Assembly (NCBI RefSeq): GCF_018294505.1 | Contig: NC_057800.1 | Coordinates: 179,180,353 to 179,244,352, forward strand | Reading direction: 5' to 3' | From: Triticum aestivum | Lineage: Eukaryota; Streptophyta; Magnoliopsida; Poales; Poaceae | DNA: 64,000 bases | Shown here: positions 10,492 through 24,600 of the stretch, in pieces | Position numbering within the stretch: position 1 is the first letter of the stretch | Layout: each line of letters begins with the position of its first letter | Translations under genes and position numbers: made by a program | The notes under the pieces: model-generated | Told to the model about the DNA's origin: nothing | Databases searched by the model: none | Seen by the model: the letters and a program-made list of their open reading frames with translations, nothing else

Positions 10492-11861
10492 CCCTAGTAT
10501 GCCTCTACTTGACTAGCTCGTTAATCAAAGATGGTTAAGTTTCCTGACCATAGACATGTCTTGTCATTTGATGAACGGGATCACATCATTAGGAGAATGA
10601 TGTGATGTACAAGACCCATCCGTTAGCTTAGCATAATGATTGTTAAGTTTTATTGCTATTGCTTTCTTCATGAATTATACATATTCCTTTGACTATGAGA
10701 TTATGCAACTCCCAAATACCGGAGGAACATCTTGTGTGCTATCAAACGTCACAACGTAACTGGGTGATTATAAATATGCTCTACAGGTGTCTCCGGAGGT
10801 GTTTGTTGGGTTGGCATAGATCGAGATTAGGATTTGTCACTCCGAGTATCAGAGAGGTATCTCTGGGCCCTCTCGGTAATGCACATCATGATAAGCCTTG
10901 CAAGCAACGTGACTAATGAGTTAGTTGCGGGATGATGTATTACGGAACGAGTAAAGAGATTGCCGGTAACGAGATTGATCTAGGTATGAAGATATCAACG
11001 ATCGAATCTCAGGCAGGTAACATACCGATGACAAAGGGAATAACGTATGTTGTCATTACGGTTTGACCGATAAAGATCTTCATAGAATATGTAGGAACCA
11101 ATATGAGCATCCAGGTTCCATTGTTGGTTATTGATCGAAGATGTGTCTCGGTCATGTCTACATAGTTCTCGAACCCGTAGGGTCTGCACGCTTAACGTTC
11201 GATGACGATTTGTATTATGAGTTCTGTGTTTTGGTGACCGAAGATTGTTCGGAGTCCCGGATGAGATCATGGACATGACGAGGAGTATCGAAATGGTCGA
11301 GATGTAAAGATTGATATATTGGACGATGGTATTCGGACATCGGAATGGTTCCGGAGTGTTTCGGGTATTTATCAGAGTACCGGGAGGTTACCGAAACCCC
11401 GCGGGGGGAAAGTAATGGGCCAACATGGGCCATAGGGGAGAGAGAGGGCACCCCAAAACACATCAATTGTTCTCTTAGCCGTGTGCGGTGCCCCCCTCCA
11501 AAGTTTACTCCTCGGGTCATATTATCGTAGTGCTTAGGCGAAGCCCTGCACGGATCACATCACCATCACCCGTCACCACGTCGTCGTGCTGACGAAACTC
11601 GCCCTTGACACTTTGCTGGATCAAGAGTTCGAAGGACGTCATCGAGCTAAACGTGTAGAACTCGGAGGTGCCGTACGTTCGGTGCTTGATCAGTTGGATC
11701 ACGAAGACGTTTGACTGCATCAATTGCGTCAAGCTAACGCTTCCACTTCCAGTCTACGAGGGTACGTGGACATACTCTCCCCCTCTCGTTGTTGTGCATC
11801 TCCTAGATAGGTATTGCGTGATCGTAGGATTTTTTGAAATTGCATGCTACATTCCCCAATA
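10492..11861 (+). repeat. Copia 5' LTR, second part (after E1)
   Basis: This continues the BARE-1/Angela-type LTR, ending in CATTCCCCAATA (family ends in ACA). The two parts together give an LTR of about 1.5 kb. No matching 3' LTR exists in the window, so LTR divergence cannot be measured. It contains no convincing ORF. Confidence 0.8.
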
Positions 11862-11880
11862 GTGGCATCCGAGCCAGGTC
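11862..11880 (+). other. Copia primer-binding site (tRNA-iMet type, degenerate)
   Basis: TGGCATCCGAGCC lies directly after the LTR. It differs at two positions from the TGGTATCAGAGC primer site complementary to initiator tRNA-Met. Confidence 0.75.
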
Positions 11881-12772
11881 TATGCGTAGATGATATGCAC
11901 GAGTAGAACACAAAGAGTTGTGGGCGATCATAGTGATACTGCTTACCACCAACGTATTATTTTGATTCGGCGGTATTGTTGGATGAAGCGGCCCGGACCA
12001 ACCTTACATGACCACGTTCATGAGACTGATTCCACTGACAGACATGCAACTTGTTTTGCATAAAGGTGGCTAGCGGGTGTTTGTTTCTCCAACTTTAGTT
12101 GAATCGAATTTGACTACGGCCGGTCCTTGTTGAAGGTTAAAACAATACACTTGATGAAAAGATCATTGTGGTTTTGATGCGTAGGTAAGAACGGTTCTTA
12201 CTAGAAGCCCATAGCAGCCACGTAAAACTTGCAACAACAAAGTAGAGGATGTCTAACTTGTTTTTGAAGGGCATTCTTGTGATGTGATATGGTCAAGACA
12301 TGATGTGATATACATTCTTGTATGAGATAATCATGTTTTGTAAAAGTTATCAGCAACTGGCAAGAGCCTTACGGTTGTCGCTTTATTGTATGAAATGCAA
12401 TCACCATGTAATTGCTTTACTTTATCACTATGCTTTAGCGATAGTTGTAGAAGCAATAGTTGGCGAGACGGCAACGACGCTACGATGGAGATCAAGGTGT
12501 CAAGCCGGTGACGATGGAGATCATGACGGTGCTTTGGAGATGGAGATCAAAGGCACAAGATGATGATGGCCATATCATGTCACATATTTTGATTGTGTGT
12601 CATGTTTATCTTTTATGCATCTTATTTTGCTTAGTACGGCGGTAGCATTATAATATGATCCCTCAGTAAATTTCAACGTATAAGTGTTCTCCCTGAGTAT
12701 GCATCGTTGCGACAGTTCGTCGTGCCGAGACACCACGTGATGATCGGGTGTGATAAGCTCTAAGTTCACATA
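11881..12772 (+). other. Copia untranslated leader, first part
   Basis: This stretch between the primer site and gag is typical of BARE-1/Angela leaders and contains no significant ORF. It is interrupted by E2 at 12773; the last five bases, ACATA, are the target duplication. The leader resumes at 32118. Confidence 0.7.
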
Positions 12773-13578
12773 TGATAACCCACAAGTATAGGGGATCAAT
12801 TGTAGCCTCTTTAGATAAGTAAGAGTGTCGAACCCAATGAGGAGCTAAAGGTAGAACAAATATTCCCTCAAGTTCTATCGACCACCGATACAACTCTACA
12901 CACGCTTAACATTTGCTTTACCTAGAACAAGTATGAAACTAGAAGTACTTTGTAGGTGTTTTTGGATAGATTTGCAAGATAATAAAGAGCTCGTAAATAA
13001 AAGCTAGGGGCTGTTTAGATAAAGAAGCAATAAAGTTAGTATAGCGAGTGTGGAAAAGTGGTGGTAGGAGTTGCGAAACTGTCCCTAAGCAATTGACTAC
13101 TTTACTAGACCGATAGCAAGTTTTATGTGGGAGAGGCCACTGCTAGCATGTCATCCCTGACTTGGAATTCTATGCACTTATGATTGGAACTATTAGCAAG
13201 CATCCGCAACTACTAACGTTCATTAAGGTAAAATCCAACCATGGCATTAAGATATATTGGTCCGCCTTCAATCCCGTATGCATCAATTTCTATGCTAGGT
13301 TGAAGCTTCCGTCACTCTTGCCCTCCAATACATAGTCCTATCAACATACAACTACCCCTATGGTGTGATCCACGCGTGCGCTCATATGATGGGCACCAAA
13401 GGACAACAACATAACCACAAGCAAATTAAATCAATCATAGCAATTCATCAACCACCGATAGGACAACGAAAATCTACTCAGACATCATAGGATGGCAACA
13501 CATCATTGGATAATAATAAGAAGCATAAAGCTACATGTTCAAGTAGAGGGTACATCGGGTTGCGGGAGAGTGGACCGC
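12773..13578 (-). repeat. E2 left LTR (3' LTR), first part
   Basis: It begins TGATAACCCACAAGTATAGG and matches 30609 onward closely. It is interrupted at 13578/13579 by E3; ACCGC (13574-13578) is the left target duplication of E3. Confidence 0.9.
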
Positions 13579-16500
13579 TGTGACGCCCCCGATTCAATCG
13601 TACACTAATCATACACGCAAACGTGTACGACCAAGATCAGGGACTCACGGGAAGATATCACAACACAACTCTACAAATAAAATAAGTCATACAAGCATCA
13701 TATTACAAGCCAGGGGCCTCGAGGGCTCGAATACAAGAGCTCGATCATAGATGAGTCAGCGAAAGCAACAATATCTGAGTACAGACATAAGTTAAAAAAA
13801 TTCCTTAAAAAGTCTAGCACAAACTGGGATACGGATCGAAAGAGGCGCAGGCCTCCTGCCTGGGATCCTCCTAAACTACTCCTGGTCGTCGTCAGCGGAC
13901 TGCACGTAGTATTAGGCACCTCTCGAGTAGTAGTAGTCGTCATCGACAGTGGCGTCTGGCTCCTAGGCTCCATCGTCTAGTCGCAGCAATCGGGTATAGA
14001 AAGGGGGAAAAGTGGGAGCAAAGCAACCGTGAGTACTCATCCAAAGTACTCGCAAGCAAGGAGCTACACTACATATGTATGCATTGGTATCAAAATGGAA
14101 TAAGGGTATCATATGTGGACTGAACTGCAGAATGCCAGAATAAGAGGGGGATAGCTAGTCCTGTCGAAGACTACGCTTCTGGCCATCTCTATCTTGCAGC
14201 ATGTAGAAGAGAGTAGATGGTAAGTTCACCAAGTAGCATCATGTAGCATAATCCTACCCGGCGATCCTCCCCTCGTTGCCCTGTTGGAGAGCGATCACCG
14301 GGTTGTATCTAGCACTTGGAAGGGTGTGTTTTATTAAGTATTCGGTTCTAGCTGTCATAAGGTCAAGGTACAACTCCAAGTCATCCTGTTACCGAAGATA
14401 ACGACTATTCAGATTAACTTCCCTGCAGGGGTGCACCACATTTCCCAACACGCTCGATCCCCTTTGTCCGGACACACTTTTCTGGGTCATGCCCGGCCTC
14501 GGAAGATCAACATGTCGCAGCCCTACCTAGGCACTATAGAGAGGTCAGCACGTCGGTCTAAATCCTATGGCGCAGGGGTCTAGGCCCATCGCCCATTGCA
14601 CACCTGCACGTTGCGAACGCGGCCGGAAGCAGAACTAGCCCCCTTAATACAAGAGCAGGCTTACGGTCCAATCTGGCGCGCGTCGCTCAGTCGCTGACGT
14701 CACGAAGGCTTCGGCTGATACCACGACGTCAAGTGCCCATAACTGTCCCCGCGTAGATGGTTAGTGCGTATAGGCCAGTGGCCAAACTTAGATCAAATAC
14801 CAAGATCCCGTTAAACGTGTTATCTTGAAATAACCACGAACGCCGACCAGGGCCAAGCTCACCTCTCTCCTAGGTGGTCTCAACCTGCCCTATCGCTTCG
14901 CCACAAAGATCCACACAGAGGGCCGTCGGGAAAGTATGTCCTTCCAGCCCCCAATTCGTGAATCAACCGCGGGTACTCCTCGAGCCAACCCGACTTTAGT
15001 CATCACATGTATCATGTATAAAGTATATAGTATATACCCGTGATCACCTCTCGAGTGATCACGACCCGATAGTATAGCATGGCAGACGGACAAGAATGTA
15101 GGGCCACTGATGATAAACTAGCATCCTATACTAAGAATTAGGATTGCAGGTAAAGGTAACAATAGTAGTAGCAAGGACAGGCTATGCATTAGGATAGGAT
15201 TAACGGGAAGTAGTAACATGCTACACTACTCTAATGCAAGAAGTAGAGAGAAGAGTAGGTGATATCTGGTGATCAAAGGGGGGGGCTTGCCTGGTTGCTC
15301 CGGAAAGAGAGAGGGGGCGTCAACACCGTACTCGTACTGGGTAGCGGCGGCGTCGGTCTCGTAGTCTACCGGAGAGAAGAGGGGGAAGAAACAATGAATA
15401 TAATGCAAACAGAAGCATAACGTTGCATGACAAGACAAGTAGCGGTGGTAGTGGTGTCCTAACGCGGTATGAGGTGGTACCGGTGAAGGGAGAAACATCC
15501 GGGAAAATATCCTCGGTGTTTCACGTTTTCGGACAGATGAACCGGGGAGGGAATGTTGCGTGTTCTCTATCCTAGGGATGTGTGGCGGACGAACGGGTTG
15601 CGTATTTGGATTCTTCTCGTCGTTCTGAGCAAATTTCATGTACAAAGTTTTTTTCATCCGAATTATGGTTTATTTTATATGAATTTTTGAAGTTTATTGC
15701 ATTTTCAAAATTTGTTTTAATTCGTTTTTTAAGGAAATTGCTAAGTGTACATGGCAACAGCTTAGCTACAGTGGCTTACAAGTGGGGTCCAGTGGCTGGG
15801 TTGACCTAGTCAACATTTGACTGGTCAATACGTGAATAGTAAAAGTGAATCCTGCATGTCATAGGCTTATATATTTTTATTTGTTTTAACCTTTAATTAG
15901 CAGCAGGGTCCACATGTCATTTGGCTATTTACCTAAAAGAATAAATAAATCTAACTTATTTAAAGAGGCCTACATGTTATCTACTACTAGACTAACTTAA
16001 CACTAATTGTAAATCCTAATCTAAACTAGTGCTAAATAAACAAGGGCCGGCCACACACGGATGTAGCACCGCCGGCCACACACACACGGTACACACACAA
16101 CGCACACACACATGCCTCACGGCCTTGGACATGGCCATGGCCAGCTCTAATTGCAGCAGCCGTTTAGGAGCAGCAACGTGCATCAGCGGCGGCAGCGGCG
16201 TTGGAGGCATAAAGCAGCGGTAGCAAACAATAGTTAAGCATGAGCAGCACAGCCATCATCAAATTAGCAGCAGATCAGCAGCAGTAGGCGGGCGCAGCAG
16301 GGGAGCGCGGCAGCGGGCGCGCGCGGCGCACGGGGCGCGGGCAGCCAAGGCAACAGGCGAGTGGGTGGGGGCATGGCCCGGACACGGCCAGGGATGCGAC
16401 TACAGGTGGACGAACATGGCTGCGGGCATGTAGCTTCGGGCATGATGGGACGAGCAGTCTACGGCGTCGGATCAAAGGGGAAAACAGGGGAGATGGAGGA

Positions 16501-17436
16501 GAAGCTCACTGCAAGCTCGATGGCGAGGTCGGAGGTGGACCGGAGTGGCGGGAATCGACGGCGGACGATGACGATGTACAAAATGAAGATGATGGCGATG
16601 GCGAGTGTACAGGGCGGCTCCACTCGAGTTGATGCTCGGGATGGACGAGGTCGATAGCGACGGTCCTCCTGGACGCGGCCTGAAGTCTTGGGGAGGCCGG
16701 TGGCCGCGACTACCTTGACGACCATGGCGAGCCGATCTAGTGCCTGAAGGAACCAAAGGGGCCGATGCAAGGAAAGGGAGGAAGAAGGACTAGGGTTGAG
16801 ATGGGATCTAGATGGCCTGGCCACGCTCTTATCCAACAGAGGGGCCGGGGAGATGGCTGCACGTGGCCGGGGGCGCCATGGATGCCCGCCACAGCTGTCT
16901 CCTCACTGTAGCGAGGTAGGGGATGAGTCCCAGTTGGGCTAGGCCTGTTATGTAGCGGTTGGGCCAAATTCAAATGAGTCTTTTCTTATTCCTGTTTTGT
17001 ATTTTCTCAGATGCTTCCATTTTATTTTTAGTTAGTAAATGATTTTTGTTACTCATGAAACTTCACACAAAAATTACACACAATATTTATAGACCACAGA
17101 CAAAGTCTCACAATGTTTGGACATGCATAAGTATTTGTTTTATTTTGAAAAGGCCAAAAATATTTGTCGATAGACCACTTTAATATTTTGCTAAGGATTA
17201 ATTTCTGAGTCAGATGAAGTGGGTTCCACATGAAAATTATCAATGGAATTTATAGAATATTGTGAACATTAAAGATTTATTTTTTTGAAGAAATAAATAT
17301 TTTGGCTTTATCTTAAAACTGAATTTGAACCAAATTGAGAGTGGGATTATTTTCTAAATACAACTTAATTATGATGATCATGATGACATGTCACATTAGC
17401 ATGTGGTCACTGTAGCATGACACTGGAGGTGTTACA
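13579..17436 (-). repeat. E3 left LTR (3' LTR), 3858 bp
   Basis: This pairs with 21656-25545. The longest frames (up to about 140 codons) have direct counterparts in the other LTR but no recognisable domain. A CA-rich stretch lies near 16070-16115 and a GC-rich segment at 16190-16700. Confidence 0.9.
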
Positions 17437-20400
17437 AATCTCCTCCACTACAAGAAATCTCGTCCCGAGATTTAAGAGGGGAAGTGAGGGGCAGAGATTT
17501 GGTTACGAAATTATAACGAGTGTTCTCGATCTTGGTTGCTCTTATCGAAGAGGTCGATCCATTACGTTGATGTCTTCATTTATGTGCTTTAGGTCATCAT
17601 GATAACGTCGGCATCCTTTCTTCGGGAACTCCATCGTACTTACGGTAGAATAAGGCGTGGTTATTCCGGGAGAACAGACCTCTGCAAGGTTGACTATCTT
17701 GTAGCTAACATCGGGGAAGGTGGCGGAAAGTAACTCTCGAACTGAAATTGAGGAAAATATTGGGAGCAAAGTAAGAAGGTTCCATGAGAAGTTTCAAGTG
17801 GGTAGGCAATCGTTCGTTGCCTGAAACAGAGTGTGAAAGAGGTTGAGAGCAATGGGAATAAGTATTGCGTCTGATACCAGAATTGACGATCTCTCGGAAC
17901 GTGGCTCGTGAATTACATACGAAGCCACACACAAGGAATAACTTTGGGAATAGGGGGTGTACAGGAGAGTCAGGTTTCGATCTTGTGGGACTATGGGTTA
18001 TGGGTAAACCATCTGGGTTGAAAGTAGGAGGAGCGGTGACATCTTGCATGGTCATGATAGCAAGGCATGTCAGAGGGTAGCCTGCCAGTTATGTCGGCAA
18101 CAACGTTGGTACCAAGGGCGAGGGACGAAGAGAACCATCTTCCTGCTCGTTTGAACGAGGCGGACCAATAGGCAAAGTTCTCGTCCATTAGTGGTTACCG
18201 GAATGTCATCAACAATAGCAACAGGGTCTTACCGACTTGTACACCTAGGTGTTTACATAAGCAGAAGAATAGTACTGCTTAGATCATATAGAACACCAGA
18301 ATGGTTAAACAAAACAATGGAAAGGAAAAAGGTGATCTTCAGATTAAACTGAACAATGGAAAGGAAAATATGTTTAAACACATATTTCAGGGGTATATCT
18401 TTCTCAAGAACAAGCAGGGTATGATATCCAAGACCGGATAGAAGGTAGAAAACCACTTAGGTAAGGGGAGAGGAATTTCATGACGTTACCCATACAGTGG
18501 TGTTTGGGTAATTGAGCAGGAAACATTTAGCATTGGGCTTCAAATGTTCTCGTTGAAAATCGGAGTACCACAGGCAAGCTCCGAGATAGCATTGACATGG
18601 TCACTGGGTAAAGATCGGACTTTGGATACACAAGGGATCCATCAGGAACAACTCAAAGAATAAGTCTTACAATTTACTCATGGAAGAATGACTAACCTTG
18701 CTAGAAAGGAAACTTATAACAATAGGCCCTCCGGGCAGGTGCGTTAGGATGACATCACCTTATCGGGTTAAGGACCAATGTTATAACTCTTGGGAATATG
18801 TTCCAACCATCATACCTGACCAAGATTCAGATCCGATTGGTGTCAGGATACCTCAGACTTAGGGTGCCTGAGAACAAAAGGTGCAACACAAATTTACGAG
18901 ATGACATTGTAAGATTCTTGAGAAATGAACTATATGAACTATGGAAGTGAGTTCCAAAACAAGAGTTCATCATTAAACCAAGGAGAGGATGAGGAGGTGG
19001 CTGAAGGACTCAACGATAATTCATTGAGATTTCCAAACGATGGATTTCCACGATTATGTGAACAAGGAGATAAAATTTGATAGATCAAATGATATAATGA
19101 TGTATGCTCAAGGAAAACATACACAATTAATCATTGGTTGAAAGGTGCACCCGAGATATGGGCTTAGGTAGTATGATCAATGTTAGAATGGTGATTCAAT
19201 AATCAATAGTCTAAGAATGAACTATCGACCATTAACTTCAAAGCAATAGGGTTACTGGAAGTACAGAATCCAAACGACACCGTTCACTTGTTGGTATCCC
19301 GGTTAGAATCAACATGGGGACCAAGAAGGAATGGTGATGGTGAGGAGTATCACTATACCCAGAATCCTTAAGAGGTGGAGCAACTCTCAGAACATCCTTG
19401 ACATAAAAGATGGTAATACTTCAAGGTAGAACATAATACAAACTAGATAGAAAGGAAATCAAGATACAACACAAAACATGAACAAGTTTGTGTTGGGGGG
19501 AAGGCAAGAATATTGCCGATGATAACACAAATCATCCCGGGGCAAGGATGGTATTTCCTATCATGAATTCGATTGATATCCTGGAAGAGCTCAGAATGTT
19601 GTTGATGATCACGACCCAATTGTCGAGAGATTTCATGAAGGTGTAATCGACCGGTGATGACATCGAGTCAAATGAATGGTGAATCAAAAGGTTATTGGAA
19701 CCAAGGGTATGACACAAACTCCAAACCAAGTTTGTTGTTCATGGCGAAATGACATGATGAGGAAGATCGACGTAATCTTAGCTCATCGTCGAAAATTGTG
19801 CTCTGGGAAGAAGGACCAGGTAGCACAGTTAAAATCGGCACGATAATGATATAGCCGATCGAGCTAGGATTGACTTGAAGGATTATTAAACTCATAAGCA
19901 ACAAAAATTACTTAGGGTTATCGAACCGGAATGCGGAATCGGTTCACATATCAGTGTTCTCGGTTGATGACAACCCAGAACCCATGAAAAATTGTAATCA
20001 ATGAGAAATAATAGCTAATGAAGACTCATAAGATGCAATATAGTTCTTAGATGTTCTCGGGATACTGGAGGGTATTACTCGAAGGAAGATCGACATAGGG
20101 GTTGCGGAGATGTATTGATCTGCAGAAGACAAGTGTTTTCACTTGCTTGAGAAATGGGATCAAGTAGAAAATATGGTCGGACCACGATTGCAAAGGATCA
20201 ATTCACCGATACCATATGATATTATATCAAGGCAATAGTTATTATTACAAGAAGCTTCCATGATAGGATCTACATCGTGTCCATGCGCATGAACGCAAAG
20301 TTCAAGGTCGACTCCCACTTCTTCAATGCATAACCTTTCATTTTGCTTCTCGCTTTTGATGAAGTTGTAGTGTAGAAATTTTATCTAGCAAAATACTAGA

Positions 20401-21655
20401 AGAGTATGACTCGTGAAAACTTTCGAGTTTACACATAATAAGGAAGGCATAGGTTCAACCCGTCAGGGTATCGTGGAAACATATACCACAAGCTTCAATA
20501 GTAAATACCACCAGCTCGAAAACAGAGCATGGTTGAGAAAGCAGATGATACAATTTACCAAAGGCTTTATATATCCGTGGAAAGGCTCACAAGGTTACTT
20601 GAATATGAAGGACACGGTCGTATAATAATCCAACAAGAGGTCTGGTGGTCTACAACGGAGCTGATGTGAGTATCGGTACTCTATCAAAGGAAGAAGGAAT
20701 GCATGTGCATCAGATTATAGAAACAACTGACTATCTCAAAGCTCAAATGCAGAGGAATTATGAATTCCAAGACAAGGGATCAGAATCAATGCTCTGATTA
20801 GGGATGGATAAGTTGAATAGCCTTAAGGGTACAATCAATGGCAATTTGAGTGGTTGAGATCCAACTCATGTCCGGAATAACGTCTGAATCGGAAGGATAA
20901 ATTCTAGGGAACAACTGATAATTGTGTGCATTCACACACATGTTGAATCAAAAGGATCAGAATAACAATCACAAAGGTTTTTATAGTAAATTGCTAGACC
21001 AATGGAATTAATCGGAATGCAAGTATGCAAGAATTCCAAAAACAACAGGTTGTTGAGGATTTTCGAAAGATCAAATAGTATTTCGAAGTCTTTTGCGGAA
21101 CACAAGAACAACTGGGAATGAGTGGATACTCGATAGGTGTGAGGAATTATCCGTAGGGGTATTTATACGATAAGGAACTACAAGGCAGTGGTACAAGGGA
21201 TTCTTAAAAGTCGGAGAGCAATTCTATGCATCTTGTAACAACAAGAGAAACTCAGAGTAATTGTATGAACAACAAGTGTATGTCGTTATCCATATGGATA
21301 TATCGGTAGTAGGGAATTGAAAAGCAGAGGGCACAAGGGTCTCGGGAATGATCGAAGAGTATTTTCAAAATCTTTTGGTGCAGCAGGCGACCATCTGTAA
21401 TAAGGGGCTCTCCGGAAGGAAGTAGTTACAAGAACCTAGAGTCAGAGTTAGTAAAATCATTTAACCCGAATAGAAGAGAGATTAGAATCCCAGAGTATGG
21501 GTCGAGGAATAAAAGATCCTAATACCACCCAATGGCGACGTGGGCCCATGGACCGCACAACCATGTTAGTAAAACATTTTTCACTGACTAGACTTGACTT
21601 CAGCCAAGGAGTGTGGAAGGGGGATTCCTACAGGTAGTCGGCTCTGATATCAACT
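17437..21655 (-). other. E3 interior, non-coding
   Basis: The interior is 4.2 kb with only short frames. At its left edge the minus strand reads AAATCTCGGGACGAGATTT followed by a purine-rich stretch directly against the LTR. This perfect inverted repeat just before the 3' LTR resembles the 3' end of Tekay/Del-type chromoviruses, which suggests the ancestry. I could not place any gag, RT or integrase remnant by eye. Confidence 0.55.
21640..21655 (-). other. E3 primer-binding site (tRNA-iMet type)
   Basis: The minus strand reads AGTTGATATCAGAGCC next to the right LTR, one mismatch from the usual TTGGTATCAGAGC primer site for initiator tRNA-Met. Confidence 0.75.
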
Positions 21656-24600
21656 TGTGACGCCCCCGATTCAATCGTACACTAATCATACACGCAAACG
21701 TGTATGATCAAGATCAGAGACTCACGGGAAGATATCACAACACAACTCTACAAATAAAATAAGTCATACAAGCATCATATTACAAGCTAGGGGCCTCGAG
21801 GGCTTGAATACAAGTGCTCGATCATAGACGAGTCAGCGGAAGCAACAATATCTGAGTACAGACATAAGTTAAACAAGTTTGCCTTAAAAAGGCTAGCACA
21901 AACTGGGATACAGATCGAAAGAGGCGCAGGCCTCCTGCCTGGGATCCTCCTAAACTACTCATGGTCGTCGTCAGCGGGCTGCACTTGTAGTAGGCACCTC
22001 TCGAGTAGTAGTAGTAGTCATCATCGACAGTGGTGTCTGGCTCCTGGGCTCCATCGGCTGGTCGCAGCAATCGGGTATGGAAAGGGGGAAAAGAGGGAGC
22101 AAAGCAACCGTGAGTACTCATCCAAAGTACTCGCAAGCAACGAGCTACACTACATATGTATGCATTGGTATCAAAATGGAATAAGGGTATCATATGTGGA
22201 CTAAACTGCAGAATGCCGGAATAAGAGGGGGATAGCTAGTCCTGTCGAAGAATACGCTTCTGGCCACCTCCATCTTGCAGCATGTAGAAGAGAGTAGATG
22301 GTAAGTTCACCAAGTAGCATCGTGTAGCATAATCCTACCCGGCGATCCTCCCCTTGTCGCCCTGTTGGAGAGCGATCACCGGGTTATATCTGGCACTTGG
22401 AAGTGTGTGTTTTATTAAGTATCCGGTTCTAGTTGTCATAAGGTTAAGGTACAACTCCAAGTCATCCTGTTACCGAAGACAATGGCTATTCGTATACATT
22501 AACTTCCCTGCAGGGGTGCACCACATTTCCTAACATGCTCGATCCCCTTTGTCCGGACACACTTTTCTGGGTCATGCCCAGCCTCGGAAGATCAACACGT
22601 CGCAGCCCTACCTAGGCACAACAAAGAGGTCAGCACGCCGGTCTAAATCCTATGGCGCAGGGGTCTAGGCCCATCGCCCATTGCACACCTGCACGTTGCG
22701 AACGCGGCCGGAAGCAGACCTAGCCCCCTTAATACAATAGCAGGCTTACGGTCCAATCTAGCGCGCGCTGCTCAGTCGCTGACGTCATGAAGGCTTCGAC
22801 TGATACCACGACGTCGAGTGCCCATAACTGTCCCTGCGTAGATGGTTAGTGCGTATAGGCCAGTGGCCAGACTCAGATCAAATACCAAGATCTCGTTAAA
22901 CGTGTTATCTTGAAATAACCGCGAACGCCGACCAGGGCCAGGCTCATCTCTCTTCTAGGTGGTCTCAACCTGCCTTGTCGCTTCGCCACAAAGATCCACA
23001 CAGAGGGCCGTCGGGAAAGTATGTCCTTCCAGCCCCCAATTCGTGAATCAACCGCGGGTACTCCTCGAGCCAACCCGACTTTAGTCATCACATGTATCAT
23101 GTATAAAGTATATAGTATATACCCGTGATCACCTCCCGAGTGATCACGGCCCGATAGTATAGCATGGCAGACGGACAAGAATGTAGGGCCACTGATGATA
23201 AACTAGCATCCTATACTAAGAATTAGGATTGCAGGTAAAGGTAACAATAGTAGTAGCAAGGACAGGCTATGCATTAGGATAGGATTAACGGGAAGCAGTA
23301 ACATGCTACACTACTCTAATGCAAGAAGTAGAGAGAAGAGTAGGCGATATCTGGGATCAAAGGGGGGGCTTGCCTGGTTGCTCCGGAAAGAGAGAGGGGG
23401 CGTCAACACCGTACTCGTACTGGGTAGCGGCCGCGTCGGTCTCGTAGTCTACCGGAGAGAAGAGGGGGAAGAAACAATGAATATAATGCAAACAGAAGCA
23501 TAACGTTGCATGACAAGACAAGTAGCGGTGGTAGGGGTGTCCTAACGCGGTATGAGGTGGTACCGGTGAAGGGGGAAACATCCGGGAAAATATCCTCGGT
23601 GTTTCACGTTTTCGGAGAGATGAACCGGAGGGGGAATGTTGCGTGTTCTCTATGCTAGGGATGCGTGGCGGACGAACGGGTTGCGTATTTGGATTCTTCT
23701 CGTCGTTCTGAGCAAATTTCATGTACAAAGTTTTTTCATCCGAATTACGGTTTATTTTATATGAATTTTTGAAGTTTATTGCATTTTCAAAATTTATTTT
23801 AATTCGTTTTTAAGGAAATTGCGAAGTGTACACAGCAACAGCTTAGCTACAGTGGCTTACAAGTGGGGTCCAGTAGCTAGGTTGACCTAGTCAACATTTG
23901 ACTGGTCAATACGTGAATAGTAAAAGTGAATCCTGCATGTCATAGGCTTATATATTTTTATTTGTTTTAACCTTTAATTAGCAGCAGGGTCCACATGTCA
24001 TTTGGCTATTTACCTAAAAGAATAAATAAATCTAACTTATTTAAAGAGGCCTATATGTTATCTACTACTAGACTAACTTAACACTAATTGTAAATCCTAA
24101 TCTAAACTAGTGCTAAATAAACAAGGGCCGGCCACACACGGATGTGGCACCGCCGGCCACACACACACGGTACACACACAACGCACACACACATGCCTCA
24201 CGGCCTTGGACATGGCCATGGCCAGCTCTAATTGCAGCAGCCGTTTAGGAGCAGCAACGTGCATCAGCGGCGGCGGCGGCGTTGGAGGCATAAAGCAGCG
24301 GTAGCAAACAACAGTTAAGCATGAGCAGCACAGCCATCAGCAAATTAGCAGCAGATCAGCAGCAGTAGGCGGGCGCAGCAGGGGAGCGCGGCAGCGGGCG
24401 CGCGTGGCGCATGGGGCGCGGGCGGCCAAGGCAACAGGCGAGTGGGTGGGGGCATGGCCCGGACGTGGCGGGTGCACGCACGCGCGGCCGGACACGGCCA
24501 GGGATGCGACTACAGGTGGACGAACATGGCTGCGGGCATGTAGCTTCGGGCATGATGGGACGAGCAGTCTACGGCGTCGGATCGAAGGGGAAAACAGGGG

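Noticed and set aside
11215..11530. About 100-codon minus-strand and 61-codon plus-strand frames in the Copia LTR
   Set aside because: They fall in recognised BARE-1/Angela-type LTR sequence, with no domain.
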